A DNA stretch of 33,147 bases from an uncultured Leptotrichia sp. Its GTDB lineage: Bacteria > Fusobacteriota > Fusobacteriia > Fusobacteriales > Leptotrichiaceae. Location: the NCBI GenBank assembly GCA_937925095.1, contig CALEXX010000011.1, positions 1 through 33,147 on the forward strand, written 5' to 3'. The position numbers and the translations under genes are program-made. The notes below the pieces were generated by a model. That model did not search any database. It was not told where the DNA came from and was given only the letters and a program-made list of their open reading frames with translations. Shown here piece after piece: positions 7,943 to 15,324 of this stretch (its first letter is position 1; each line of letters begins with the position of its first letter).

Positions 7943-8772
7943 TACTAAAATTATTTAAATACGATTTTATGAATATAGGAAAAAAATTAATACCTTTTTA
8001 TATTGCGGCTCTTGTCATTGGAATTATTAACAGATTTCTTCTTCTTACAACGGATATTTCACGTATGGAAAGGGAAAATAATTTCTTAGCAATGTTCGGA
8101 TCTCCACTTTTATATTTTGCATACTTTGTTGTAGTTTTTGGAATTTTCTGTATGACAGTATTTGTCATAATCACGAGATACAGCTCTTCAATATACGGAA
8201 ATGAAGGATATCTTACAAATACTCTCCCATTAAAACCATCACAGATAATATGGGCAAAACTGATAAATTTTCTTATATGGATATTTATAAGCTACTTTAT
8301 TATTTTTGTTTCTTTATTTATCCTTTTTCCATTTGATTTTTTTATAAGAAATATCATCAGGGATCCTGAATTTTACCAAAATCTAAATATTGCAGTAAAA
8401 ACAATATTAAGTTCTAAATATCTTTTTATATTTATTTTACAGTTTATTTATAATTTTCTTTCACATATACAGAATATTCTTATGATATTTTTAAGTATTG
8501 CAATAGCAAATTTATTTAAAAGCTACAAAGTAGTTGCAGGTGTTATTGCTTTTTTCCTAATTTCACTTATTTTTTCATTCATAGGTACATCAATTTCGTA
8601 TTCTACAATTGGAAATTTAAATTTAGCTGATATATATGATGAATTTGACCCAATTATATTTAATTCATTAAAAAATGGAAATATAATTTCTATAATATAT
8701 TCCCTTGTTTCTTCAGTGTTACTATTTTTCGGGGTACATTATTTACACACACATAATCTGAATCTTGAGTAG
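7939..8772 (+). CDS. ABC-2 type transporter permease (277 aa)
   Basis: This is the membrane half of the two-gene ABC transporter. It has six hydrophobic segments, at about residues 17-35, 52-78, 108-130, 152-180, 194-218 and 250-268. The loop YGNEGYLTNTLPLKPSQIIW, between segments 2 and 3, is typical of permeases in the YtrC/YtrD and bacitracin-type group. The start overlaps the ATPase stop by 4 bp. The substrate cannot be inferred. No clear terminator follows before the TenpIN promoter at 8846. Confidence 0.85.
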   Translation: MILKLFKYDFMNIGKKLIPFYIAALVIGIINRFLLLTTDISRMERENNFLAMFGSPLLYFAYFVVVFGIFCMTVFVIITRYSSSIYGNEGYLTNTLPLKPSQIIWAKLINFLIWIFISYFIIFVSLFILFPFDFFIRNIIRDPEFYQNLNIAVKTILSSKYLFIFILQFIYNFLSHIQNILMIFLSIAIANLFKSYKVVAGVIAFFLISLIFSFIGTSISYSTIGNLNLADIYDEFDPIIFNSLKNGNIISIIYSLVSSVLLFFGVHYLHTHNLNLE

Positions 8773-8845
8773 ATATTATCGAAAAAGTTATTTATTTAGA
8801 AAATGTATTAAAATTGAAATTTATTAATTTTTTATAAATAAAGTC

Positions 8846-8873
8846 TTGACTTTTTTTATAAATCAAGTATAAT
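8846..8873 (+). promoter_or_regulatory. Sigma70-type promoter of the TenpI antitoxin RNA
   Basis: TTGACT (8846-8851), a 16-bp spacer and TATAAT (8868-8873). The predicted transcript start at about 8880 falls just before the first 54-bp repeat, so the RNA starts essentially with the antitoxin repeat array. Confidence 0.8.
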
Positions 8874-8879
8874 ATTATT

Positions 8880-9050
8880 AGAGATGACATGTTCGTAGTA
8901 TGGCGAACAGGATAATCAAAAAAAACATACAATGAGGATGACATGTTCGTAGTATGGCGAACAGGATAATCAAAAAAAACGTACAATGAGATGAAAATTT
9001 ATATAGAAGCTATTTGAAAATGAAAATTTTAAAAATAGCTTCTTTTTTAT
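8880..9050 (+). ncRNA. tenpI: TenpI type III antitoxin RNA (two pseudoknot-forming repeats plus terminator)
   Basis: Type III antitoxins are short RNA repeats that the cognate endoribonuclease toxin cuts and that then inhibit it by direct binding. Here a promoter (8846-8873), two 54-nt repeats (8883-8936 and 8937-8990) and a Rho-independent terminator (9005-9053) lie directly upstream of a TenpN-like toxin gene. That is the diagnostic order of these loci. Each repeat can form a stem UGUUCG/CGAACA with an 8-nt loop UAGUAUGG; five loop bases (GUAUG) can pair with CAUAC downstream (CGUAC in repeat 2), giving an H-type pseudoknot bridged by an A-rich linker. The exact ends and cleavage points are not visible from sequence. 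Confidence 0.82.
8883..8990 (+). repeat. Two direct tandem repeats of 54 bp (antitoxin units)
   Basis: Units 8883-8936 and 8937-8990 are identical except for one base: A at 8927 and G at 8981. Both begin GATGACATGTTCG and end TACAATGAG. The sequence before unit 1 and after unit 2 (GAGATGA) resembles the repeat boundary, suggesting a truncated edge of a former longer array. Confidence 0.95.
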
Positions 9051-9053
9051 TTT
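9005..9053 (+). terminator. Rho-independent terminator between antitoxin repeats and toxin gene
   Basis: AGAAGCTATTT (9005-9015) pairs perfectly with AAATAGCTTCT (9033-9043) across an A/T-rich loop, followed by TTTTTTATTTT. In type III systems this terminator keeps antitoxin RNA in excess over toxin mRNA, which is made by read-through. Confidence 0.85.
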
Positions 9054-9079
9054 CTCTCTTATATTTAAAATATATTTAC

Positions 9080-9108
9080 TTAACTTTAATTTTCTTATTA
9101 GTTATAAT
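9080..9108 (+). promoter_or_regulatory. Possible second promoter directly upstream of tenpN
   Basis: TTAACT (9080-9085), a 17-bp spacer and TATAAT (9103-9108) lie between the terminator and the toxin Shine-Dalgarno. The predicted start at about 9115 would give a toxin-only mRNA. In such AT-rich DNA this could be chance. Confidence 0.35.
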
Positions 9109-9141
9109 TATTAAAAAATTAAAATATGAAAGGATATAAAA

Positions 9142-9567
9142 ATGAACTTCTTTTTATTAGAAAATAACTTCTATAAAGATTATTCCAATTGTAGTGAAAT
9201 ACTAAAAAAAACTAACAGACCATATGCCGTTTTTTTAATAAAACTTAATAACTTAACATTTGCTGTACCTGTAAGAAGTCATATAACTCATAAATATTCT
9301 ATAAAAACTATAGGAAATAAGGGACTTGATTTTTCTAAAGCTGTTGTCATAAATGATATACAGAGATATATTTCAAAAAAGCATGCATATATAGACAATC
9401 ACGAATATCAAATTATTATGGAGCAAAAATGGAAGATTATTAAAAAAATGGAGGATTACACAAAGAAATACAAGAAGGCACTAAAAAATCCCTCTATTCC
9501 AGCAAATAGAATTTTATGTAATTCCAGTTGCCTTCAATATTTTCACACGGAATTAGGTATTAAATAA
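9142..9567 (+). CDS. tenpN: Type III toxin-antitoxin system TenpIN family toxin, endoribonuclease (141 aa)
   Basis: TenpN-type toxins are RNases of the ToxN/AbiQ fold that cut mRNA and process their own antitoxin RNA. Family-like stretches are RPYAVFLIKLNNLTFAVPVR (residues 26-45), SHITHKYS (46-53), NKGLDFSKAVVI (59-70) and the C-terminal LQYFHTELGI (131-140). A basic helix with YTKKYKKALKN lies between the last two. The PVRSHITHK segment corresponds in position to the active-site strand and loop of ToxN. I recognise the family from memory and from the locus architecture. Length fits TenpN. GAAAGGA precedes ATG 9142. The upstream RNA repeats supply the antitoxin. A phage-defence or plasmid-stability-like role is known for relatives; the role here is inferred. 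Confidence 0.85.
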   Translation: MNFFLLENNFYKDYSNCSEILKKTNRPYAVFLIKLNNLTFAVPVRSHITHKYSIKTIGNKGLDFSKAVVINDIQRYISKKHAYIDNHEYQIIMEQKWKIIKKMEDYTKKYKKALKNPSIPANRILCNSSCLQYFHTELGIK

Positions 9568-9576
9568 TTTGAAATA

Positions 9577-9610
9577 AATAAAAAAAAATGTCCTACTACC
9601 AAGACATTTA
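9577..9610 (-). terminator. Rho-independent terminator of tRNA-Gln, possibly shared with tenpN
   Basis: AAATGTC (9586-9592) pairs with GACATTT (9603-9609). The A run at 9581-9588 gives a strong T tract on the - strand, directly downstream of the tRNA. On the + strand the T tract is weak, so it ends tenpN transcripts less well. Confidence 0.65.
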
Positions 9611-9632
9611 TTAATAGATTATTTAAAAAATG

Positions 9633-9707
9633 TGGCTGGGCTGAATGGATTCGAACCATTGCATGCTGGAGTCAAAGTCCAGTGCCTTACCGCTTGGCGA
9701 CAGCCCA
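9633..9707 (-). tRNA. tRNA-Gln (anticodon UUG), CCA encoded
   Basis: Reading the - strand, the acceptor arm TGGGCTG at 9701-9707 pairs with CAGCCCA at 9637-9643. The discriminator G is at 9636 and the encoded CCA at 9633-9635. The anticodon arm CTGGA-CTTTGAC-TCCAG has anticodon TTG (complement of 9673-9675). The T arm contains the usual GGTTCGAATCC. The TTG anticodon decodes CAA, the dominant glutamine codon in AT-rich genomes. It lies between the TenpIN locus and pth, transcribed toward tenpN. Confidence 0.97.
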
Positions 9708-9738
9708 ATCTAAATCTTAATTACTTAAGACAATAAAC

Positions 9739-9767
9739 ATTATATATAATTTTTTATATTTTGTCAA
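9739..9767 (-). promoter_or_regulatory. Perfect consensus sigma70 promoter of tRNA-Gln
   Basis: On the - strand TTGACA (9762-9767), exactly 17 bp of A/T-only spacer and TATAAT (9739-9744). The predicted start leaves a leader of about 25 nt before the mature tRNA 5' end. Confidence 0.9.
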
Positions 9768-9804
9768 CTACTTTTTACAATTTTTATATATTTTTTTGAT
9801 AAAA

Positions 9805-9851
9805 ATTTTTCGAGGTATTTTCCTGACTTCCAACCTTCATTTAAATACCTC
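9805..9851 (-). terminator. Likely Rho-independent terminator after pth
   Basis: GAGGTATTT (9812-9820) and AAATACCTC (9843-9851) form a 9-bp stem with a 22-nt loop. On the - strand it is followed by GAAAAATTTTTATC, so the T tract is interrupted. It would end the long dnaA-to-pth unit before the tRNA. Confidence 0.5.
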
Positions 9852-9886
9852 TATTTTCAAGCTTTCATCACATTTTTGAATATTTT

Positions 9887-10453
9887 CTATTTTTTGTTAT
9901 ATTTATTCATTAATTTTGAAATATCCATATCATTTTTTATGTCATCTATGAGATTAAACATTTTTTCAAGTGATTCTTTTATTGTCTCCTTTTCTTCTGG
10001 AGAAAATTTACCAAGAACATGGCCTATTGTCTCTTCCTTTGATTTTGCCTTTCCTATTCCATATTTTATCCTTACGAATTCTTCCCCCACATGCTGTATT
10101 ATGGATTTTATTCCATTATGCCCAGCAGATCTTCCGTCCTTTCTGATTTTTATCTTTCCAAACTCCATATCCATGTCGTCGTATATTACAAAAAGGTCAG
10201 TAGCAGGATCCATTTTAAAAAATCTTATTGCCTGGCCTACTGCTTCACCACTTAAATTCATGAAAGTCAGGGGTTTCTGGTAAAAAACCTTTTCCCCCTT
10301 ATAATCTGTCTGGACAAACTCTGATTTGTATTTTTCCCTTATATCTGTTATATTGTTTTTCCTGAGATATTCATCTATAAATATAAAACCTACATTATGT
10401 CTCGTAAGCTTATACTGTTCTCCCGGATTTCCAAGTCCTACAATTAACTTCAT
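9887..10453 (-). CDS. pth: Peptidyl-tRNA hydrolase (188 aa)
   Basis: Pth cleaves the ester bond of peptidyl-tRNAs that drop off ribosomes, recycling tRNA in the cytosol. The full family pattern is present: MKLIVGLGNPGEQYKLTRHN with Asn9 and the catalytic His19, YQKPLTFMNLSGEAV (about residues 59-73), the VIYDDMDMEFGKIKI strand with the catalytic Asp, and RSAGHNGIKSI. Length is typical. It is the last gene of the leftward unit running from dnaA, about 36 bp after mnmG, so it is probably cotranscribed with it. Confidence 0.97.
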   Translation of the reverse strand: MKLIVGLGNPGEQYKLTRHNVGFIFIDEYLRKNNITDIREKYKSEFVQTDYKGEKVFYQKPLTFMNLSGEAVGQAIRFFKMDPATDLFVIYDDMDMEFGKIKIRKDGRSAGHNGIKSIIQHVGEEFVRIKYGIGKAKSKEETIGHVLGKFSPEEKETIKESLEKMFNLIDDIKNDMDISKLMNKYNKK

Positions 10454-10489
10454 CTCTTTTCTTTTTTCCTTTCGTTATAAATCCCGTCT

Positions 10490-12388
10490 TTATTTCTGCT
10501 TTTCCTTTAACATTGCTATAAGCAGTGCAATATCATTATAAGTAACTCCGCTTATTCTGCTTGCCTGACCTATTGTCGCCGGTTTTCCATACATAAGTCC
10601 TGAAATTGCTATATTACTTAATCCCTGTATGCTTTCATAGTCAATATCTTCCGGTATTTCCATTTTTTCAAGCTTTTCAAATTTTTCAATCTGAGCCTTC
10701 TCCCTTTCAATAAACACATTATATTTTGCATTTATTTCAACCTGTTCCTTTGCCAGAGGGGAAAGATCCACAGTTTCTACAAACTCTGAAAGGTTGTCGT
10801 AGCTTATTTCCTTTCTCGCCAGAAATTCAAAAGCTGAAACAGGATTATTTGCACTTTTTGTGGAAATATCTTCACTTCCATTTTTAATGTTAAATTCTTT
10901 TCCTATTCTTTCAAGTTTCTCGTTTGTTTCCTTTGTTGGATAAACAGTTATTCCCTTCAGTCTTTCTATTTCTGCTTCTATTTCATTTCTGACATTTTCA
11001 AGTTCTTTAAGCTTTTCACTGTTTAAAAGACCTATCTCCTTAGATTTTTCAAGCAGCCTTATAAATATGTTGTCCTGTCTCAGTGTAAGCCTGTATTCAG
11101 CCCTTGACGGTAATACCCTGTATGGCTCTGGTGTCTTCTTGTTTATTATGTCATCTATAAGGACTCCTATATATCCTTCACTTCTTTCGATTATTATTTC
11201 CCTTTTCCCAAGGATTTTCCTTGCGGCATTTACTCCTGCAATAAATCCCTGGCATGCAGCTTCCTCATAACCGCTTGTACCGTTTATTGTACCTGCAGTA
11301 TAAAGTCCATTAAGCACTTTTGTTTCCAGTGTCAGATTCAGCTGATATGCAGGAATGAAATCATATTCCACAGCATATCCATATCTTACTATTTTGGCAT
11401 TTTCAAGCCCTGCAATTGTTTTAAGCATTGCTTCCTGTGCAAATGGTGGCATTGCTGTAGTAAATCCGTTTATATATATTTCATTGGATTCTATAGATTC
11501 CTGCTCCAGAAAAATCTGATGATTTGTCTTTTCAGGAAAATTCATTATTTTTCTATCCAGCGAAGGACAGTGTCTCGGTCCCTTCGTACTTACAACTCCT
11601 GTTACAATTGGAGAATATTTAAGCATTTCCTTTCCTGTTTCTATTGTTTTTTCAGTTGTAAATGTAAGCCATGTTGGCAATGTCTGATTATATTCCTTTT
11701 CTGTTTCATATGAAAAATATCTCGGCTTGTCTTCCCCCTTCAGCTCTTCCATTTTTGAAAAATCAATACTTTTTTTATCCACTCTCGGTGGAGTTGCAGT
11801 CTGATATCTGTCAAGTTCAAATCCATATTTTACAAGATTGTCAGGTAGTTCATCACTTGAAGGCTCTCCCTGTCTTCCTGCAGAGTATTTTACATCCCCC
11901 ATTATAAACTGACCTTTTAAAAACGTTCCTGTACAAAGTACAACAGCCTTTGCAAAATATTCCACTCCCAGATTGTCAATTACACCTTTTACACTTCCAT
12001 TTTCAACAATAAGATCATTTACTATTCCCTGAACAAGATACAGATTTTCTTCTGTTTCGACTATTTCCCTCATTTTTACCCTGTACCAGTATTTGTCAGC
12101 CTGTGCCCTTGTTATTCTTGAAGCCAGCCCCTTTGTATGATTCAGATTTTTCAGCTGAAGGTTGTAGTTGTCTATATGTCTTGCCATTTCTCCGCCAAGC
12201 ATTCCAAGCTCTGATACAAGATGGCTTTTTCCCGGTCCTCCCACTGAAGGATTACACGACATCATGGCTATACTGTCTAAATATATTGTAAACAGTGCCG
12301 TTTTCAGTCCCATTCTAGCCGATGCAAGGGCAGCTTCCACTCCTGCATGCCCTGCCCCTACAACAATTATATCGTAATTTTTATCCAT
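10490..12388 (-). CDS. mnmG: tRNA uridine-5-carboxymethylaminomethyl(34) synthesis enzyme MnmG (632 aa)
   Basis: With MnmE this FAD enzyme builds the cmnm5 group on the wobble uridine of several tRNAs. The FAD dinucleotide fold is at the N-terminus (IIVVGAGHAGVEAALASARM). Further GidA motifs are MMSCNPSVGGPGKSHLVSEL, RYFSYETEKEYNQ, and GLYTAGTINGTSGYEEAACQG with its FAD-binding glycines; the C-terminal helical domain ends in LSNIAISGLMYGKPATIGQA. I chose ATG 12388 because AAAGGG lies about 9 bases before it and the protein then begins just ahead of the FAD strand. ATG 12406 is in frame but its Shine-Dalgarno is too close. The partner mnmE lies on the other side of the origin at 21097. Confidence 0.96.
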   Translation of the reverse strand: MDKNYDIIVVGAGHAGVEAALASARMGLKTALFTIYLDSIAMMSCNPSVGGPGKSHLVSELGMLGGEMARHIDNYNLQLKNLNHTKGLASRITRAQADKYWYRVKMREIVETEENLYLVQGIVNDLIVENGSVKGVIDNLGVEYFAKAVVLCTGTFLKGQFIMGDVKYSAGRQGEPSSDELPDNLVKYGFELDRYQTATPPRVDKKSIDFSKMEELKGEDKPRYFSYETEKEYNQTLPTWLTFTTEKTIETGKEMLKYSPIVTGVVSTKGPRHCPSLDRKIMNFPEKTNHQIFLEQESIESNEIYINGFTTAMPPFAQEAMLKTIAGLENAKIVRYGYAVEYDFIPAYQLNLTLETKVLNGLYTAGTINGTSGYEEAACQGFIAGVNAARKILGKREIIIERSEGYIGVLIDDIINKKTPEPYRVLPSRAEYRLTLRQDNIFIRLLEKSKEIGLLNSEKLKELENVRNEIEAEIERLKGITVYPTKETNEKLERIGKEFNIKNGSEDISTKSANNPVSAFEFLARKEISYDNLSEFVETVDLSPLAKEQVEINAKYNVFIEREKAQIEKFEKLEKMEIPEDIDYESIQGLSNIAISGLMYGKPATIGQASRISGVTYNDIALLIAMLKEKQK

Positions 12389-12423
12389 TTCTTTTTTCCC
12401 TTTCATTTCCCTTTACTTCAGAA

Positions 12424-13245
12424 CTATCTTTTCTTTCTTTTAAAGAAATATCTGAAGGTTCTTGTGTTGTCCTTTACTGCAACATAAATTTTATGCCTGT
12501 TTATATAACCGTAAAGTTTGTCATATACTTCATTATAAGATTTTTTATAAAGTTCTGAATAATATTTTGAAAATATTTCCACATATTCCTTATCCTCCAT
12601 CATTCTTGATACATTTTTCATTCTCGCATTAAAATCAAGACTTTTACGGAATGTCATTCTGTTAAGATCTATCAGATAAAATCCATATCTGTCAGAATCT
12701 TCCTTTCTTATAAGAACATTTCCCGGCGAATAATCATCAAATTCAACCCCTTTTTCATGCAAATCAAAGGTAAATTCTGCAAACTGGGCTATTATCTTTT
12801 CCCTGTCCCTGTCAAATATTTCCTTCACTTCAGGCTTTAATTTTTCCCGCCATAAAAGCTCCCTACATGTAAACTGGTATTTTAAATCCTCGCTTATGTA
12901 AAAGTGTCTCTTTTCTCCTGCAGACTCATCATAATATTCATCAAAATACGCTATTGGCTCAGGTGTATTTATACCAAGTTCTACAAGCCTTCTTCCATAC
13001 AGATATGATCTTTTCCCTTTTGAGCCTTTAAAATATTTGTACACAAACTGTATAAGCGGACTTTTTTTACTGAAACATTTTACGTTTATTTCCTTTTCCC
13101 TGCCATTATGTTCTATTTTAAATCTTTTTATCCTGTTTCTTTCTTCATTTACTGATTCCCCTGTCTTATCAAAGTTTCTTAAAACCTCCAGAAGAACCTC
13201 CTTGTCATAACCTTCCGTTATTTCATAATTTATTTTTTCAGACAT
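12424..13245 (-). CDS. LPS core kinase-like protein (InaA/KdkA/RfaP-type protein kinase fold, 273 aa)
   Basis: This is probably a sugar kinase acting on the lipid A-core (Kdo or heptose), in the cytosol or at the inner membrane. The kinase fold is shown by the N-lobe IKRFKIEHNGREKEINVKCF, then KGKRSYLYGRRLVELGINTP, the ISEDL hinge, the catalytic loop HEKGVEFDDYSPGNVL (His163, Asp171, Asn176) and the metal-binding LIDLNRM (Asp193). I chose ATG 13245, which has AAAGAGGAT just upstream. The frame is open to a TTG at 13278, but that has no Shine-Dalgarno. The gene sits between a TPR gene and mnmG in the dnaA unit, an unexpected place for an envelope gene. The substrate is inferred from the family only. 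Confidence 0.8.
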   Translation of the reverse strand: MSEKINYEITEGYDKEVLLEVLRNFDKTGESVNEERNRIKRFKIEHNGREKEINVKCFSKKSPLIQFVYKYFKGSKGKRSYLYGRRLVELGINTPEPIAYFDEYYDESAGEKRHFYISEDLKYQFTCRELLWREKLKPEVKEIFDRDREKIIAQFAEFTFDLHEKGVEFDDYSPGNVLIRKEDSDRYGFYLIDLNRMTFRKSLDFNARMKNVSRMMEDKEYVEIFSKYYSELYKKSYNEVYDKLYGYINRHKIYVAVKDNTRTFRYFFKRKKR

Positions 13246-13348
13246 ATAATCCTCTTTATTTTTATTTATAAAATTCAATCTTTAGATTTTATCATAATTT
13301 TTCTTTTTAATCAAACAGGCATCAGTATCTTAAGCATATTTTCCTGGA

Positions 13349-14350
13349 TTATTTTCCATTATTCTTAAGATATTTTTCCTTCGCCTTTTTTATTCTCTTT
13401 CTTGCTTCTTTTAGAACTTCCTTGTCACTTATATACTTTTCCGCTTTTTTTATAAATTCAAGCGCCTCATCAAATTTATTCCGCATTTCTGCAATATATG
13501 CCGAATTAAAATAATGAAGCGGATTATCAGGCTCAAGCATAAGCAGTTTATCGCACACCTTCTTTGCCCTCTCAAAATCCTTTATTGCAGAAGCATACCT
13601 TCCTTCCATGTTAAGTACCTTTTCCCTTGGATGACCGCTATTTGCAAAGTTTATAAGAAGAAGTTCTATCTCTTCATATTTTTCAGCCTTAATTAGCATC
13701 TCATAAAAATTTTCAAAGACGAAGTCCTCAGCTTTACTGAAATTTATGGCAATATTATAATATTTTATTGCCTCATCAATATTTCCGGCCGCATTTTTCA
13801 GGTCTCCCATCCTCATGTAAATATAATATTCCTCTACGTTATTTTCCTTATCTGCAAGCCTTTCCTCATATATCTGCATTGCCCTGTCAAACTGGTTCAT
13901 TCTTATCAGGCATTCAGCCTTATCCATGTATCCTTCAGTATTTGAAGGTTCTTTTTTGATTGCCTTTTCCAGCATTTCAAGAGCCTTTCTGTAATACTTC
14001 AGTTCCATGTAGCAGAGTCCCATATTAAGCATGACATGGTAATTGCTTTCTGTTTCAGAATATTTCTCATAATAGGAAAGCGCCTTCTTATATTTTCCTA
14101 TTGCCTGACTGAGATATCCCATGTTAAATATCACTTCAGGATTTTCACTATATTTTTTATATGCTATTTCACTGTATTTTATAGCTTCCTTATAAAAGCC
14201 TGTATCCACGTATATTTTTGAAATCATTTTCAATGCCTGGTAATTTCCCTCTTCCATTTCAAGCACCGTTTCCAGATAGATTAGAGCGTCATAAGCTTTA
14301 CCTTCTGTATAAGATTCAAAAGCTTCCTTTAATAATTCCTCTACATTCAT
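13349..14350 (-). CDS. Tetratricopeptide-repeat protein (333 aa)
   Basis: The protein consists almost entirely of TPR units of about 34 residues. Clear ones start near residues 3 (EELLKEAFESYTEGKAYDAL), 71, 105 (HVMLNMGLCYMELKYYRKAL), 139, 174, 195 and 283 (HYFNSAYIAEMRNKFDEALE). Each shows the A/G-Y-A spacing of the fold. There is no signal peptide or membrane segment, so it is probably a cytosolic protein-interaction scaffold. Its ATG overlaps the stop of the DUF721 gene (4 bp), so it is translated with the replication genes. The partner is unknown. About 100 bp separate it from the kinase-like gene. Confidence 0.85.
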   Translation of the reverse strand: MNVEELLKEAFESYTEGKAYDALIYLETVLEMEEGNYQALKMISKIYVDTGFYKEAIKYSEIAYKKYSENPEVIFNMGYLSQAIGKYKKALSYYEKYSETESNYHVMLNMGLCYMELKYYRKALEMLEKAIKKEPSNTEGYMDKAECLIRMNQFDRAMQIYEERLADKENNVEEYYIYMRMGDLKNAAGNIDEAIKYYNIAINFSKAEDFVFENFYEMLIKAEKYEEIELLLINFANSGHPREKVLNMEGRYASAIKDFERAKKVCDKLLMLEPDNPLHYFNSAYIAEMRNKFDEALEFIKKAEKYISDKEVLKEARKRIKKAKEKYLKNNGK

Positions 14351-15324
14351 TTTTTAAATCTCCTGTCATTATTCAGCTTTTTTAACAATTTTTTCCTTTC
14401 CTTTGAAAAAATTTCCATATTATCCGTACCTATTTTCAAATCTATATAGTTTTTTACGTAAATTTCAAAATCCACAATTGTTTCTTTTCTTATTTCGTCC
14501 CTCCATTCTTCATTTCCCTGTATCTGGAGGTTCTTTTCCATACAGAAATAAAATAAATCGCTGTAAACCCTCTGGGCCAGCATATCCCTCACCTTATAAT
14601 AGGTGTACGCATCTGTTCCTGTCCTTCTAACTGCATCCCTTTCCCCAATAAGAGGCATTTCAGTAAGCAGCTTTGCCATTGCCTCTATTTTTCCGCTTTC
14701 TTTCCTGTCATAGCAGTTAAAACATATTTTTTCATTTCCTCCAGGATAAAATATCTTTCCACATTCACTGCACTGGATAAAACCGCTGCTTAAAAGGTAT
14801 TTTTCCCTTTTCCTGTTATTTTCCGCTATTTCCTTAAGCCTTATGGCAAAATTTTCATATTTTTTATCTATTTTATCAATATTTTCCTTTATTTTTTCCT
14901 TTTCTTCGGTAGACAGTTCCATATCCTTTTCCTGAAGAGAATTTTTTTTCTCAGCTGTTTCAATTGTTTTCAACGTATTTTCAGTTTTTTTCTGTTTCCT
15001 TAAATCCAGTATATCTCTTCTGGAATTTCTATTTATTTTCCTAACCTCAACTTTTTCCACAACATTTCCCTGAAAAAACTCATTAATTTTTTTCATTATT
15101 ATGGAAGAGTATGAAACAATGCTATGATGAATAACAGGATCATGTACATTTATTGTCAGTTCCCTCATATAAAGGTTTTTAGGCTCCGATTTTTCAGCAA
15201 TTATATTTCCTGCAATAACTTCCCAGTTTTTTCTCAGTTTCCACAGGATATAGCCTTCACCTTTAAATGCAGAACATTTCAGCTCAAATATATTTTTATC
15301 CAGTTTCTTTATTTCCTTACTCAT
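14347..15324 (-). CDS. DUF721/DciA-like protein with a zinc-ribbon C-terminal extension (325 aa)
   Basis: The N-terminal 95 residues fit the DUF721 (DciA-like) domain: LRKNWEVIAGNIIAEKSEP, LTINVHDPVIHHSIVSYSS and a final KVEVRKI strand. DciA proteins load or assist the replicative helicase in many bacteria, and a DUF721 gene beside recF and dnaA is a known arrangement. Unlike the usual short proteins, this one continues with a charged coiled-coil-like linker (about 96-175), a zinc finger CSEC...CFNC (Cys185, 188, 201, 204) and a further 120-residue helical domain. It overlaps recF by 8 bp and the TPR gene by 4 bp. Helicase loading is inferred; the extension's role is unknown. Confidence 0.75.
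   Translation of the reverse strand: MSKEIKKLDKNIFELKCSAFKGEGYILWKLRKNWEVIAGNIIAEKSEPKNLYMRELTINVHDPVIHHSIVSYSSIIMKKINEFFQGNVVEKVEVRKINRNSRRDILDLRKQKKTENTLKTIETAEKKNSLQEKDMELSTEEKEKIKENIDKIDKKYENFAIRLKEIAENNRKREKYLLSSGFIQCSECGKIFYPGGNEKICFNCYDRKESGKIEAMAKLLTEMPLIGERDAVRRTGTDAYTYYKVRDMLAQRVYSDLFYFCMEKNLQIQGNEEWRDEIRKETIVDFEIYVKNYIDLKIGTDNMEIFSKERKKLLKKLNNDRRFKK

Noticed and set aside
8792..8986. A 64-aa open frame on the - strand with a repeated peptide (YVFFDYPVRHTTNMSS)
   Set aside because: The peptide repeat only mirrors the 54-bp DNA repeats of the antitoxin RNA. It has no Shine-Dalgarno and the promoter/terminator logic is on the + strand.
8883..8990. Tandem repeats considered as a small CRISPR array
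   Set aside because: The two units are directly adjacent with no unique spacers, there are no cas genes nearby, and a TenpN-like toxin follows a terminator, which explains them as type III antitoxin repeats.
9887..12558. Several + strand open frames of 60-135 aa opposite pth and mnmG
   Set aside because: They lie wholly inside strongly supported - strand genes and have Phe/Ser/Leu-rich translations typical of antisense shadows.
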